A stretch of 64,000 nt of DNA from Hallella multisaccharivorax DSM 17128. GTDB lineage: Bacteria > Bacteroidota > Bacteroidia > Bacteroidales > Bacteroidaceae. Position 1 is the first letter of the stretch, and each line of letters opens with the position of its first letter. A program made the translations under genes and the position numbers. Under the pieces are notes generated by a model, which was not told where the DNA came from, searched no databases, and was given only the letters and a program-made list of their open reading frames with translations. Where the stretch lies: NCBI RefSeq assembly GCF_000218235.1, contig NZ_GL945017.1:461297-525296 (forward strand), read 5' to 3'. This document shows, in pieces, positions 9,150 to 18,773 of this stretch.

Positions 9150-10415
9150 ATGAATTATGATATTGAAAAAATAAGGGAAGACTTCCCTATATTGAGTCGC
9201 AAGATTCATGGCAAGCCTTTGGTCTATCTCGACAATGCCGCCACGACACAGAAACCACTATGCGTACTTGACGCCATGCGTCACGAATACCTCAACGAGA
9301 ATGCCAACGTCCACCGCGGCGTGCACTATCTTAGCGTGCAGGCCACAGAACTACACGAGCAAGCACGCGAGACTGTGCGCCGCTTTCTCAATGCTAAGAA
9401 TACCACAGAAATCGTCTTCACGCGTGGCACTACCGAAGGGCTCAACTTGATAGCCTCCACCTTCTCAGAGGCGATAATGCAACCCGGAGATGAAGTCATC
9501 GTATCGGTCATGGAGCATCATTCCAACATAGTGCCGTGGCAATTGGCTGCCAACCGCAAAGGCATTCACCTCCGCGTCATTCCCATGAGCGACGATGGTG
9601 TGCTGGACATAGAAGCCTATCACAATCTCTTTAATGAGAAGACAAAGATCGTCAGCGTGACCCATGTTAGCAATGTGCTGGGAACTGTCAATCCGGTGGA
9701 AGACATCATCCACATTGCTCACAAGCATGGGGTACCTTGTGTTGTCGACGGTGCACAGAGCGCGCCACACTTCAAGATTGATGTACAGCAGTTGGACTGT
9801 GACTTCTATGTCTGCAGCGGCCACAAGATGTATGGTCCGACGGGCGTCGGTGTGCTGTATGGCAAGGAGGACTGGCTCGACCGTCTGCCGCCATATCAGG
9901 GCGGAGGCGAGATGATCGACCATGTAAGCTTTGAAAATACCACATTTGAGCAGCCACCCCTGAAGTTTGAGGCCGGCACGCCCGACTATATCGCCACTCA
10001 TGGTCTTGCCGTAGCTATCGACTATTTGGAGAAGCTGGGTATGGATAACATAGCAGCCCATGAGCATGCGCTCACTGAGTATGCAGTGCAACGTCTCTCA
10101 CAGATTGACGCTATACATATCTACGGTCACGGATTGGCTTATGGTAATCGTAACTCTCAACTCTCAACTCTAAACTCTAAACACCTAAGTGATGCGGTTA
10201 TCTCTTTCAATGTCGGCAGGATTCACCACATGGATATGGGCACGCTGCTCGACCAGCTCGGTATCGCTGTGCGCACGGGTCATCATTGCGCTCAACCCCT
10301 CATGGATCGCCTCGGTGTCCTCGGTACTGTCCGTGCCTCCTTTGCCCTCTACAACACGAAAGAGGAGATTGATACGTTGGCAGAGGGAATAGAGAGAGTA
10401 TCAAAAATGTTTTAG
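9150..10415 (+). CDS. sufS: SufS-type cysteine desulfurase
   Basis: This PLP enzyme removes sulfur from cysteine and hands it to the SUF scaffold. The 421 residues show the N-terminal [19 protein letters not shown] (about 123-130), the PLP-contact DGAQSAPH (about 200-207), the PLP lysine in [13 protein letters not shown] (about 226-238), and the catalytic cysteine in RTGHHCAQP near residue 378. An in-frame insertion of about 15-20 residues ([17 protein letters not shown]) sits before the AVISFNV strand and is encoded partly by a 7-bp tandem repeat. It lies just before the strand, so the fold may tolerate it as a surface loop. It is 41 bp downstream of sufD and ends 4 bp before rnhB. Confidence 0.95.
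   Translation: MNYDIEKIREDFPILSRKIHGKPLVYLDNAATTQKPLCVLDAMRHEYLNENANVHRGVHYLSVQATELHEQARETVRRFLNAKNTTEIVFTRGTTEGLNLIASTFSEAIMQPGDEVIVSVMEHHSNIVPWQLAANRKGIHLRVIPMSDDGVLDIEAYHNLFNEKTKIVSVTHVSNVLGTVNPVEDIIHIAHKHGVPCVVDGAQSAPHFKIDVQQLDCDFYVCSGHKMYGPTGVGVLYGKEDWLDRLPPYQGGGEMIDHVSFENTTFEQPPLKFEAGTPDYIATHGLAVAIDYLEKLGMDNIAAHEHALTEYAVQRLSQIDAIHIYGHGLAYGNRNSQLSTLNSKHLSDAVISFNVGRIHHMDMGTLLDQLGIAVRTGHHCAQPLMDRLGVLGTVRASFALYNTKEEIDTLAEGIERVSKMF
10152..10182 (+). repeat. 7-bp tandem repeat inside sufS
   Basis: Four 7-bp units (aactctc, aactctc, aactcta, aactcta) plus aac lie in frame in sufS and encode [12 protein letters not shown]-rich heptads like this are typical of intergenic DNA, so this looks like an expansion or insertion tolerated in a surface loop. 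Confidence 0.8.
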
Positions 10416-10419
10416 AGTA

Positions 10420-11097
10420 ATGCTTTCCCCACATTATTATAAGGATCTGTTGGAAGCGGGATGCGATGAAGCCGGGCGTGGATGCCTGGCAGGCAGCGTG
10501 TATGCTGCTGCCGTCATCCTGCCGGCCGATTACGATAACCCCGCACTCAATGACTCAAAGAAGCTCTCTGAGAAGCGGCGATATGCTCTACGTGAGCAGA
10601 TCCAGCACGATGCGACAGCATGGGCCGTAGGCGTTGTCACTCCTGAGGAAATTGATGAGATCAACATCCTCCACGCTTCTTTTCTTGCCATGCACCGCGC
10701 TATTGCCCAGTTAAACTTCAAGCCCAGGGCACTGATCATCGACGGTAACCGGTTTGATGCCACGCCAAGCTTGCCAAAAAGATGCGGGAATTTTGATGAT
10801 ACTAACGGGTGCAGACGGTTACAAGAGTCGCACCCTGTAACAATTCCATATACTTGTATTGTCCACGGCGACGCCAAATACCAAGCCATTGCCGCAGCCT
10901 CCATTCTTGCAAAGACCTATCGCGACGACTATATGAACCGGCTTGATGAAGAGTTTCCCATGTACGATTGGCGCAAAAATAAAGGCTATCCAACCCGTGA
11001 GCACCGCACGGCTATTGCCAAGTATGGCATTTCAAAATATCACCGTAAGAGTTTTAATCTTTATGGTGACCGACAGCTTGAATTGAAATTTGAATAA
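10420..11097 (+). CDS. rnhB: Ribonuclease HII
   Basis: RNase HII cleaves RNA in RNA/DNA hybrids and starts removal of single ribonucleotides from DNA. The 225 residues contain the active-site DEAGRG (about 12-17), [10 protein letters not shown] (about 45-54) and the third acidic residue in IIDGNRF (about 105-111). Between DGNRF and the next conserved element [14 protein letters not shown] there is an extra stretch of about 25 residues ([13 protein letters not shown] and following). Its DNA contains the inverted repeat GGGTGC (10807-10812) and GCACCC (10830-10835). All catalytic residues are present, so the enzyme is probably active. The gene starts 4 bp after the sufS stop. Confidence 0.94.
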   Translation: MLSPHYYKDLLEAGCDEAGRGCLAGSVYAAAVILPADYDNPALNDSKKLSEKRRYALREQIQHDATAWAVGVVTPEEIDEINILHASFLAMHRAIAQLNFKPRALIIDGNRFDATPSLPKRCGNFDDTNGCRRLQESHPVTIPYTCIVHGDAKYQAIAAASILAKTYRDDYMNRLDEEFPMYDWRKNKGYPTREHRTAIAKYGISKYHRKSFNLYGDRQLELKFE

Positions 11098-11100
11098 TCA

Positions 11101-12015
11101 ATGGCAAAGGAAAATGAGACAACTCGGTCACTTTACCGCTGGCTCAACGTAATCAAAGCCATTGCAGGTGACCAAGGACAATCCGCAGCATCGATAGCTG
11201 AGATCTTAGGATCCAGCACCCGTAACGCCTATTACGTGCTGAATGCTTTGGAGAAATACGGATTTATGGTCAACCATACCAAAGGATCCTACAGTCTGGA
11301 CATCAACTCTCCTTTTTTTCGCGAGTTGAGATCTTCCGTTAACTTCACCACCGACCAGGCAGCCTATCTTTACAAACTCCTCTTGCTGACAGGGAAAGAC
11401 AACGCCTTAGCCGGCGCATTGATGGTGAAACTGGAGCGATTTTATAACCTCAACGGGCAGGACGGGAATGAAAAGAGCTACGGACCCTATAAAAATTACC
11501 TACTATTGAAGCGTGCTATACATGATAAGAAATGCGTTGTACTACATAACTATGCATCCTCCAACAGCCTTACGGTAAGGGACCGCTTTGTAGAGCCATT
11601 CATGTTTCTCGGAGAGGAAAGTGACATTCGTGCCTATGAACCGGAGTCAAGTATCAACAAGACTTTCAAGATCTCTCGCATTAGCAGTGTTGACATACTC
11701 GAAGATGACTGGAGCCATGAAGAAAAGCATAGGGATGCCTTCACCGATATGTTCATGTACAGTGGAGAGATCAGGCATCATATTCGTCTTCGCCTCGATG
11801 TGTCTTCTTCGAATTTCATGCAGGAGGAGTACCCTCATTCAGAAGCTTGTCTCACACGTGAAGATGACACACATTGGCTCTTAGAGACCGATGTGGCGAA
11901 CTATGCGGGTATAGGGCGCTTCATCCTCGGACTCTACGACCACATAGAAATCATTGAGGATGAAGGCTTGCAACAGTATCTTCGGCAACAGATCCAAAAA
12001 ATGCTGGACAGATAA
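11101..12015 (+). CDS. WYL-domain transcriptional regulator
   Basis: This 304-residue protein has an N-terminal winged helix-turn-helix (about residues 5-60, with SAASIAEILGSSTRNAYYVLNALEKYG) and a C-terminal WYL-type ligand-sensing domain. The WYL strand is degenerate: FMFLGEESDIRAYEPE is followed by KTFKISRISSVDIL, which matches the family's sensor core and its K-F-R/K-I pattern. WYL regulators sense nucleic acids or nucleotides in several defence and DNA-damage settings, but the target here is unknown. The ATG at 11101 lies 3 bp after the rnhB stop, so the gene is probably translated from the same mRNA. No operator could be recognised. Confidence 0.75.
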   Translation: MAKENETTRSLYRWLNVIKAIAGDQGQSAASIAEILGSSTRNAYYVLNALEKYGFMVNHTKGSYSLDINSPFFRELRSSVNFTTDQAAYLYKLLLLTGKDNALAGALMVKLERFYNLNGQDGNEKSYGPYKNYLLLKRAIHDKKCVVLHNYASSNSLTVRDRFVEPFMFLGEESDIRAYEPESSINKTFKISRISSVDILEDDWSHEEKHRDAFTDMFMYSGEIRHHIRLRLDVSSSNFMQEEYPHSEACLTREDDTHWLLETDVANYAGIGRFILGLYDHIEIIEDEGLQQYLRQQIQKMLDR

Positions 12016-12153
12016 CATCTACAGCTCCACCGTCAAAGCATTGCCATGTATTCAATACTCTTAGACGGCTGCATCGCCTGACTGCCATTACTGGAATTCT
12101 CGCTAACAAGAACGATATTGAATCGTCTGTTACTTAGCATTCCTTTAAAAGCG

Positions 12154-12498
12154 CTACGACGGTTGCTCACAAACGTAGAGCAGGAATCCTATGGTTGACT
12201 TAAGTGCATTGAGATCATAGTATTTCCCGCTGCTCAGGTCAAGATGTATGACTGGATATTTCACCCAGTCTTTTTCCAGCATCTCTATGGCGAGCCCTTT
12301 AAACAGTTCTTTCTTGCCCTCAAAATATGCCTGCATCGTCGTGACAAGCAGTGACTTGCCAAAACGACGGGGACGATTCAGAAAGCAACTTTGTGCCCCT
12401 TTGACTAAACTATAGATAAGTGCGGTCTTGTCTACATAATACCAGTCATTCTTTCGAATTTCCTCGAATGTCTGTATTCTTAAAGGGTATCTGTTCAT
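12154..12498 (-). pseudogene. Truncated AAA-ATPase-like gene (PF09820 type), N-terminal remnant
   Basis: The 114-residue product begins like the Bacteroidetes AAA-ATPase-like family that normally ends in a PD-(D/E)XK nuclease-like domain (about 500-600 residues in total). MNRYPLRIQTFEEIRKNDWYYVDKT is the family N-terminus region and NRPRRFGKSLL carries the Walker A lysine. After LKSTIGF the sequence diverges and stops, and no further family sequence is visible in the 138 bp downstream. The other three quarters of the gene are missing. A -7-like TATTTTTG (complement of 12531-12538) still lies upstream, so it may be transcribed. It is probably non-functional. Confidence 0.75.
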
Positions 12499-12588
12499 AG
12501 CAGCTTTGTGTTAATGGTTCGTTTCGATTGCAAAAATAGTACTTTTTTCGCAGAAAAGGATTGATTCATCTGAAATTTTCTTGCAGAC

Positions 12589-12621
12589 GAAAAAGCCCGC
12601 GACAGGCATACTGTCGCGGGC
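12589..12621 (-). terminator. Intrinsic terminator of the rubrerythrin gene
   Basis: GCCCGCGACAG (12595-12605) and CTGTCGCGGGC (12611-12621) form a perfect 11-bp stem with a 5-nt loop. On the minus strand it is followed by TTTTTCG. It lies 30 bp downstream of the rubrerythrin stop. Confidence 0.9.
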
Positions 12622-12650
12622 AATGGTATATGAATGTTGACAGAGAATGA

Positions 12651-13193
12651 TTAATAGTTCTCTGCTTTGATTTCGAAGAAGCTCTGCGGATGGTTGCAGA
12701 CGGGGCACACCTTCGGGGCGAACTTGCCGACTACGATATGGCCACAGTTGCGGCACTTCCAGATGCGCTCATCGTCGCGGGAGAAAACGATACCCTCCTC
12801 GAGGTTACCAACAAGCTTCTTGTAGCGCTCCTCATGATGCTTCTCAATGGCACCTACCATGCTGAACTTAGCGGCAATCTCCTTGAAGCCTTCTTCCTCA
12901 GCCTCTTTCGCCATACGAGCGTACATATCAGTCCACTCGTAGTTCTCACCGGCAGCAGCAGCCTCGAGGTTGCTCTTGGTGTCCTTCAGATCACCACCCT
13001 CAAGATACTTGAACCAGAGCTTAGCGTGCTCTTTTTCGTTGTTGGCTGTCTCCTCGAAGATAGCGGCAATCTGCTCGTAGCCATCCTTGCGGGCCTTGCT
13101 TGCGAAATAAGTATACCTGTTACGAGCCTGGCTCTCACCTGCGAATGCTTCCTGCAGATTCTTCTCTGTCTTTGTTCCTTTCAGTTCTTTCAT
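12651..13193 (-). CDS. rbr: Rubrerythrin
   Basis: Rubrerythrin is a non-heme diiron peroxidase that removes hydrogen peroxide in anaerobes using electrons from rubredoxin-like donors. The 180-residue protein has an N-terminal ferritin-like four-helix domain with the iron-ligand glutamates in [24 protein letters not shown] and [13 protein letters not shown]-terminal rubredoxin-like domain binds one iron through CRNCG and CPVCN. Both metal sites look complete and the length is normal. It is a single-gene transcription unit with its own promoter (13241-13272) and strong terminator, as expected for a highly expressed oxidative-stress enzyme. Confidence 0.97.
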   Translation of the reverse strand: MKELKGTKTEKNLQEAFAGESQARNRYTYFASKARKDGYEQIAAIFEETANNEKEHAKLWFKYLEGGDLKDTKSNLEAAAAGENYEWTDMYARMAKEAEEEGFKEIAAKFSMVGAIEKHHEERYKKLVGNLEEGIVFSRDDERIWKCRNCGHIVVGKFAPKVCPVCNHPQSFFEIKAENY

Positions 13194-13240
13194 AATGTCT
13201 TTGTATTAATGTATTATATCTCGTTTTTGTATTTCGAGTG

Positions 13241-13272
13241 CAAAGATAGAAAGAATATCAATACCCTCCAAA
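13241..13272 (-). promoter_or_regulatory. rbr: Promoter of the rubrerythrin gene
   Basis: On the minus strand a -33 TTTG (complement of 13269-13272) is followed by a 20-bp spacer and the -7 box TATCTTTG (complement of 13241-13248). The leader would be about 40 nt. Confidence 0.75.
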
Positions 13273-13353
13273 TAATTCCACTAAAATTTTGTAATTATTA
13301 CAAAGAATTTGTATGGTTTCAACATTGAGATCACTCCACATCGGTTAAAATCC

Positions 13354-13441
13354 ATCGTGTGACAGTTGCTTGACGATCGTGTGACAGTTGCTTGACAATC
13401 GTGCGACAATTGCTTGACAATCGTGTGGCAGTTGTCGCACG
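13354..13441. repeat. 22-bp tandem repeat array, second sequence family, 4 units
   Basis: Four units of exactly 22 bp lie at 13354-13375, 13376-13397, 13398-13419 and 13420-13441. The unit is atcgtgtgacagttgcttgac(g/a); unit 4 is the most diverged. The period is the same as in the arrays at 305, 23902 and 36421 but the sequence differs. The array lies between the rubrerythrin promoter and the 3' end of pnp. Confidence 0.85.
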
Positions 13442-13473
13442 ATCAGAAATTGGCAGAGGCATCTACCTGACAA

Positions 13474-13500
13474 AATAAGGGCGACCGTCATGGCCACCCT
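13474..13500 (-). terminator. Possible terminator of pnp
   Basis: On the minus strand AGGGTGGC and GTCGCCCT can pair with two G-U pairs around a 7-nt loop, followed by a T/A-rich stretch (tattttgt). It begins 27 bp after the pnp stop. Confidence 0.5.
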
Positions 13501-13526
13501 CATTTATTTGATGAATTTACAAAAAA

Positions 13527-15848
13527 TTAGTCTACATCGTTATTGTGATCGAGCTGATCAGAGAAGTCTCTGTGTTGCTCCTGACCGTTGTCGTGGTTCT
13601 CATAACGGCGTAGACGGCGCTCGCCGTGCTGCTGTGCGCCCTGCTCGCCATTCTCACGGCGTGGACGGCGCTCGCCATTCTCACGGCGTGGACGACGCGG
13701 ACGCTCCTGATAGCCTTCGGGCTTCTCGAGAAGCACGCGGTGCGAGAGTTTGTACTTGCCGGTCTTAGAGTCAATCTCAAGCAGCTTAACTTGAATATGA
13801 TCGCCCTCCTTGATGCCAGCCTCCTCCACGGTCTCGAGACGCTTCCAGGCAATCTCAGAGATGTGAAGCAGTCCTTCCTTGCCCGGGAGAATCTCCACAA
13901 AGCAACCGTAAGGCATAATGCTCTTCACCACTCCATCGTAGACTTCGCCCACCTCGGGTAGCGCAACGATGCCACGAATCTTGGCAATAGCTATGTCGAT
14001 ACTCTCTTTGTTGGGAGCCGACACCTGCACATGACCCACTCCGTCCGCCTCGTCGATAGTGATGGTGGCACCGGTTTCTTCCTGCATCTGCTGAATGATC
14101 TTTCCACCTGGGCCAATGACGGCACCGATGAACTCCTTAGGAATATCGAAGGCCTCAATGCGGGGCACCTGGGGCTTGAGCTCCTCACGAGGCTCCGAGA
14201 TGGTCTTCATCATCTCACCCATAATGTGCTCACGGCCGGCCTTGGCCTGCATGAGTGCTTTCTCAATGATGTCGAACGACAGGCCGTCGCACTTGATATC
14301 CATCTGTGTGGCTGTCAGACCATCCTTCGTACCAGTGGTCTTGAAGTCCATGTCGCCAAGGTGATCCTCGTCGCCGAGAATATCAGAGAGAATGGCATAC
14401 TTGTCCTCACCGGGATTCTTGATGAGACCCATGGCAATGCCTGCCACCGGCTTCTTGATGGGCACACCGGCATCCATGAGGGCGAGAGTGCCACCGCAGA
14501 CGCTGGCCATCGATGAAGAGCCGTTGGACTCAAGGATATCAGAGACTACACGCACGGTGTAGGGATAGTCTGCCGGAATCTGGCCTTTGAGGGCACGCCA
14601 TGCTAAATGGCCGTGGCCTATCTCGCGACGGCCGGGGCCGCGCTGACTCTTCGCCTCACCGGTAGAGAATGGTGGGAAGTTGTAATGGAGCAGGAAACGC
14701 TGGTAGCCCTGGCTCACCACACCGTCGATCATCTTTTCATCGAGCTTGGTACCGAGTGTGACGGTAGCCAGTGACATGGTCTCACCTCGCTGGAAGATAG
14801 CGCTTCCGTGAGGCATGGGAAGCGGGCTCACCTCGCACCAGATAGGACGCACCTCGTCGGTCTTGCGGCCGTCCATGCGCAGGCCCTCATCAAGGACGCA
14901 GCGGCGCATGGCATCACGCAGCACATCGTTCCAGTAGCGGCCGGCCTCAGCGTGCTTCTCCTCCAAATCCTCCTCAGAGAGATCGGTGTGAGCAGCGTCG
15001 TATTTCTCAAGGAAGTCGGCGAGTGTTTGGTCGAAAGCGTCGTTACGCTCCTGCTTAGGCAGAGTCTTATGAATAGTATCGTAGGCAGGCTGATAGAGCT
15101 CATCGTGGATTTGCTTGCGCAGGTCCTCATCGTTGATCTCGTCGTTGTACTCGCGCTTGACATCGGTACCCAGCTCCTTGGCGAGCTCATCCTGCAGCTC
15201 ACACATCGGCACGATGGCCTTTTGTGCCGCCTTGAGCGCTTCCACGAGGTCGTGCTCCGACACCTCGCTCATCTCTCCTTCCACCATCATGAGGTTGTCC
15301 TTGGTGCAGCCCACCATAATGTCGAGATCGGCATCCTTCATCTGATCAAAGGTCGGGTCGATGACATATTCACCGTTGACGCGGGCCACACGGCACTCAG
15401 AAATGGTATGCTCGAAAGGAATCGTAGAGCAAGCCATGGCAGCAGAGGCTGCGAAACCAGCCAGTGCGTCGGGCTGATCCTTTCCGTCGGAGGAGAGGAG
15501 CCAGATTTGTACGAATACCTCGCAATGGAAATCAGAAGGGAATAAAGGCCTTAGTGCGCGGTCTACAAGGCGGGAAATAAGAATTTCTTCATCTGTGGCT
15601 TTACCCTCACGTTTGGTAAAACCGCCGGGAAAACGTCCGGTCGCGTAATACTTCTCACGGTAATCAACTGTCACCGGCATAAAATCGGTGCCGGGAACTG
15701 CCTCTTTGGCTGCGGTGACGGCAGCAAGGAGCACGGTGTTGTTCATACGGAGAACAACGGCGCCGTCGGCTTGCTTGGCAACCTTTCCGGTCTCAATTGA
15801 GATGGTTCTCCCATCTGGCAACTGGACGGTCTTTGTAATAACGTTCAT
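13527..15848 (-). CDS. pnp: Polyribonucleotide nucleotidyltransferase (PNPase)
   Basis: PNPase degrades RNA from the 3' end by phosphorolysis and is a core part of RNA turnover. The 773 residues contain two RNase PH domains (about 1-230 and 310-550, with [26 protein letters not shown] in the second), a KH domain (about 560-620, with [12 protein letters not shown]) and an S1 domain (about 635-705, with [16 protein letters not shown]). A C-terminal extension of about 60 residues is rich in Arg, Gly and Glu and contains the 9-residue repeat RRPRRENGE twice, encoded by a 27-bp tandem duplication at 13644-13697. The tail probably binds RNA or partners and is longer than in E. coli. The gene stands alone, with a -7 box at 15898-15905. 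Confidence 0.97.
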   Translation of the reverse strand: MNVITKTVQLPDGRTISIETGKVAKQADGAVVLRMNNTVLLAAVTAAKEAVPGTDFMPVTVDYREKYYATGRFPGGFTKREGKATDEEILISRLVDRALRPLFPSDFHCEVFVQIWLLSSDGKDQPDALAGFAASAAMACSTIPFEHTISECRVARVNGEYVIDPTFDQMKDADLDIMVGCTKDNLMMVEGEMSEVSEHDLVEALKAAQKAIVPMCELQDELAKELGTDVKREYNDEINDEDLRKQIHDELYQPAYDTIHKTLPKQERNDAFDQTLADFLEKYDAAHTDLSEEDLEEKHAEAGRYWNDVLRDAMRRCVLDEGLRMDGRKTDEVRPIWCEVSPLPMPHGSAIFQRGETMSLATVTLGTKLDEKMIDGVVSQGYQRFLLHYNFPPFSTGEAKSQRGPGRREIGHGHLAWRALKGQIPADYPYTVRVVSDILESNGSSSMASVCGGTLALMDAGVPIKKPVAGIAMGLIKNPGEDKYAILSDILGDEDHLGDMDFKTTGTKDGLTATQMDIKCDGLSFDIIEKALMQAKAGREHIMGEMMKTISEPREELKPQVPRIEAFDIPKEFIGAVIGPGGKIIQQMQEETGATITIDEADGVGHVQVSAPNKESIDIAIAKIRGIVALPEVGEVYDGVVKSIMPYGCFVEILPGKEGLLHISEIAWKRLETVEEAGIKEGDHIQVKLLEIDSKTGKYKLSHRVLLEKPEGYQERPRRPRRENGERRPRRENGEQGAQQHGERRLRRYENHDNGQEQHRDFSDQLDHNNDVD

Positions 15849-15897
15849 CTAAAAAACTAAAAAACTTATTGTTTTGACTAACATCTAAAAATCGTTA

Positions 15898-15930
15898 CAA
15901 AGGTACACATTATTAATATGTTGTGGCAAG
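15898..15930 (-). promoter_or_regulatory. pnp: Probable promoter of pnp
   Basis: The minus strand has a -7 TACCTTTG (complement of 15898-15905). A weak -33 CTTG lies about 21 bp upstream (complement of 15927-15930). Confidence 0.5.
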
Positions 15931-15981
15931 AAAAGGCGGATATTTTTTATTTTTTTGTCCAAAGTTCATAAGGACACCCCC

Positions 15982-17463
15982 TCATCTTGCTCTTCGGGCC
16001 TGAATGAGCTTCCAGAAATCACGCTTGATAATGATGGCGACGAATGCGGCTATCAGTATTGTATTGATGCCAAGAGCCTCCCACATCGGCAGGTGGCCAT
16101 TGCTGAAGTCGAGCATAATGAACACCACAAGGGCGGTAACCGTATAGAAGGCGATGTCCTTCAATGGATAGCGAATGGGATAATATTTCTGTCCGAAGAA
16201 GTAGCTCAGTACCATGCTCACCGTATAGCTCACGAATCCGGCCCAGGCACAAGCCCAATAACTGAAGCGTGGAATAAAGATGACATCGACTGCTATCAGT
16301 ACCGCAGCGCCGATGCCGGAGAACCAGGCTCCCCAGATGGTCTTGTCAATAAGCTTGTACCAGAAGCTTAGGTTGAAGAAAACGCCGAACATGATCTCAG
16401 CCGCCATCACGATGGGCACGATTTCCAAGCCTTCCCAATAGCTCTTGCCCACGATATAGCGGATGATATCCATATAGCCGATGACACAGAGAAAGGCGAG
16501 AAGGGTGAAGATAATGTAGTATTTCATCACCTTGGCATAGGTCTCCTTGCTATTCTTTTCCTTTGACTGGCCGAAGACAAAAGGCTCATAGGCATAGCGG
16601 AAAGCCTGCGTAATCATGACCATTATCATCGCAATCTTGATACATGCGCCATAAATGCCAAGCTGGACACGGGCCTCGTCGGCACTGCCATTAAAGGCAT
16701 AGGGGAAGATAATCTGCGAGGCACACTGGTTGAGCTGGCCGGCAAGACCCATCACTAACAGCGGCCAGGTATAGGAAAGCATGCGCTTACACGTAGCCTT
16801 GTCGAAGGGATTGGCAAAGCCTTTCAACTCTTTGGCCAGGAGAATCAGCGTGAGGATGGAGCCTGACAGCTCAATCCAGAATATCCATACTACCTCAAGG
16901 CTGAAGTGAGCGTCATAGATACCGAAGAGGTTAAGGTGCATATCGGGCAACACAATGAGGTAGAGACTCACACCGACAAGGTTGACGACGATGCTCACCA
17001 TTTTCAGCAAGGCAAACTTCAACGCCTTGTGCTGCAGACGGAGATAGGCAAAAGGTATGGCGGTAAAAGCGTCGACAGCCACGCAAACGCCCATGATCAT
17101 AATGTATTCAGGGTGGTCAGGATAGCCAATGGCTCCCGCGACGGGATGCAGAAACACTCTCAACAGAAACACGAACAGCAGCGAAGTGAAGCCTACCATA
17201 CGCAGGGTCGTAGCATAAACCTTCTTTGGATCCTCGCCAGGACGGTTCATGAAGCGGAAGAAGGTGGTCTCCATGCCATAGGTGAGAATGATGATGAGCA
17301 GGGCGATATAGGCGTAAATATTGGTGATGATGCCATACTGCCCGCCAGCAGCATTGAACTTCGCCGTCTCGATAGGCACGAGGAGATAGCCGATAAACCG
17401 CGCAGCGATAGAGCTCAAGCCATAAATGGCGGTTTCTTTAAGGAGCGATTTTAAACTTGCCAT
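15982..17463 (-). CDS. Polysaccharide biosynthesis flippase (MATE/Wzx-like)
   Basis: This 493-residue integral membrane protein has about 12-14 hydrophobic segments spread over its whole length. The N-terminal SLLKETAIYGLSSIAARFIGYL is typical of the polysaccharide-biosynthesis export family, which flips lipid-linked saccharides across the inner membrane. The frame is open upstream to 17514. I chose ATG 17463 (MASLKSLLKE) because it starts at the family N-terminus and avoids overlap with the preceding gene, which ends at 17492. No glycosyltransferases are adjacent, so the substrate (O-antigen, capsule or peptidoglycan lipid II) cannot be read from context. Confidence 0.88.
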   Translation of the reverse strand: MASLKSLLKETAIYGLSSIAARFIGYLLVPIETAKFNAAGGQYGIITNIYAYIALLIIILTYGMETTFFRFMNRPGEDPKKVYATTLRMVGFTSLLFVFLLRVFLHPVAGAIGYPDHPEYIMIMGVCVAVDAFTAIPFAYLRLQHKALKFALLKMVSIVVNLVGVSLYLIVLPDMHLNLFGIYDAHFSLEVVWIFWIELSGSILTLILLAKELKGFANPFDKATCKRMLSYTWPLLVMGLAGQLNQCASQIIFPYAFNGSADEARVQLGIYGACIKIAMIMVMITQAFRYAYEPFVFGQSKEKNSKETYAKVMKYYIIFTLLAFLCVIGYMDIIRYIVGKSYWEGLEIVPIVMAAEIMFGVFFNLSFWYKLIDKTIWGAWFSGIGAAVLIAVDVIFIPRFSYWACAWAGFVSYTVSMVLSYFFGQKYYPIRYPLKDIAFYTVTALVVFIMLDFSNGHLPMWEALGINTILIAAFVAIIIKRDFWKLIQARRAR

Positions 17464-17491
17464 ATATCCAAAGAGAATGTTTTTCTGATAT

Positions 17492-18721
17492 CTATCCGAA
17501 GAAAATGTAAGCAATGAAGATGGCCGCCACCACGCCCACGAGGTCGGCTAACAAGCCACAGGCCACGGCATGACGCGTGTACTTGATATTCACAGAGCCG
17601 AAATAGACGGCCAATATATAAAAGGTGGTATCTGTTGAACCCTGGAAAATGCACGACAAGCGCCCTACAAAGGAGTCGGGACCATAGTTTTTCATAGCCT
17701 CGAGCATCATGCCGCGGGCTCCGCTTCCCGACAGCGGCTTCATAAAAGCCGTGGGCAATGCCCCGACGAAATCGGTGTTGAGTCCACATTGTCCAGCACA
17801 CCATGAGATGCCATTGATCATCATATCCATTGCCCCTGAAGCGCGGAAAACACCCACTGCCACAAGAATGGCGACGAGATAAGGGATGATGCGCACCGCG
17901 GTCTGGAAGCCTTCCTTTGCCCCTTCAATAAAGGCATCATAGACATTGATTCGTTTCAAAAGACCGCCTACGATGAAAACGACGATGACGGACAGCAGAA
18001 TGACATTGCCTCCAACAGACGCCACGGTGCTCATAGTGTCCTTATCCATGCTGCCAAAAGCCCAGATAACGAGACCGACAAAAGCACACATGCCGCCGAG
18101 AATGGCCAGCATGGACGGCCGAAAAATGTTGGTGCGCTGCCAGAGACAAGTGATGATGATGCCGAAAAGAGTGGCTACGGTCGTGGCCAACAGAATGGGG
18201 ATGAACACATCCGTAGGCTGTGCGGCGCCGTAACTGGAACGAAAGGCAAGGATCGTCGTCGGGATGATGGTCAGCCCGGAGGTGTTCAACACCAAAAACA
18301 TAATCATCGGATTGGTGGCAGTATCTTTTTTCGGGTTGAGTTCCTGCATTTGTTGCATGGCCTTCAGCCCCGTGGGCGTAGCGGCATTGTCAAGTCCGAG
18401 CATATTGGAAGCGACGTTCATGAAAATGGATCCCATTGCCGGATGGTTCTTTGGAATATCCGGAAAGAGCCTGGAAAAGACGGGGCTGAGCATGCGCGCC
18501 AGCACATTCACGGAGCCTGCCTTCTCTCCAATCTTCATGATGCCAAGCCAAAGGGCCAGCACTCCCGTCAGTCCGAGAGAAGTCTCAAAGGCTGTCTTGG
18601 AGGTGTCGAAAGTGGAGTCGACTATCTTCTGAAAGATGGTCGTATCGCCCATCAACAGCTGTACCACGGCAAAGATGAAGGAGACGACGAAAAAAGCTAT
18701 CCAGATGTAATTCAATACCAT
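17492..18721 (-). CDS. Fused SpmA/SpmB-like spore maturation membrane protein
   Basis: The 409-residue protein joins two nucleoside-recognition (gate) membrane domains that are separate proteins, SpmA and SpmB, in Firmicutes. The N-terminal half (about 1-200) has GLTGVLALWLGIMKIGEKAG and NMLGLDNAATPTGLKAM. The C-terminal half (about 235-409) has GAKEGFQTAVRIIPYLVAILV and the gate motif PLSGSGARGMMLEA. About eight to ten hydrophobic segments are visible. The organism's lineage does not form spores, so the name is historical; the role here is unknown, possibly small-molecule or peptidoglycan-related transport. A -7 box TACCTTTG (complement of 18730-18737) lies just upstream. The flippase gene follows after 28 bp, so the two may be co-transcribed. 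Confidence 0.9.
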   Translation of the reverse strand: MVLNYIWIAFFVVSFIFAVVQLLMGDTTIFQKIVDSTFDTSKTAFETSLGLTGVLALWLGIMKIGEKAGSVNVLARMLSPVFSRLFPDIPKNHPAMGSIFMNVASNMLGLDNAATPTGLKAMQQMQELNPKKDTATNPMIMFLVLNTSGLTIIPTTILAFRSSYGAAQPTDVFIPILLATTVATLFGIIITCLWQRTNIFRPSMLAILGGMCAFVGLVIWAFGSMDKDTMSTVASVGGNVILLSVIVVFIVGGLLKRINVYDAFIEGAKEGFQTAVRIIPYLVAILVAVGVFRASGAMDMMINGISWCAGQCGLNTDFVGALPTAFMKPLSGSGARGMMLEAMKNYGPDSFVGRLSCIFQGSTDTTFYILAVYFGSVNIKYTRHAVACGLLADLVGVVAAIFIAYIFFG

Positions 18722-18773
18722 AACGCGTGCAAAGGTACAGAATTTATCTGAGCTATATATAAGATTTTAAGAA

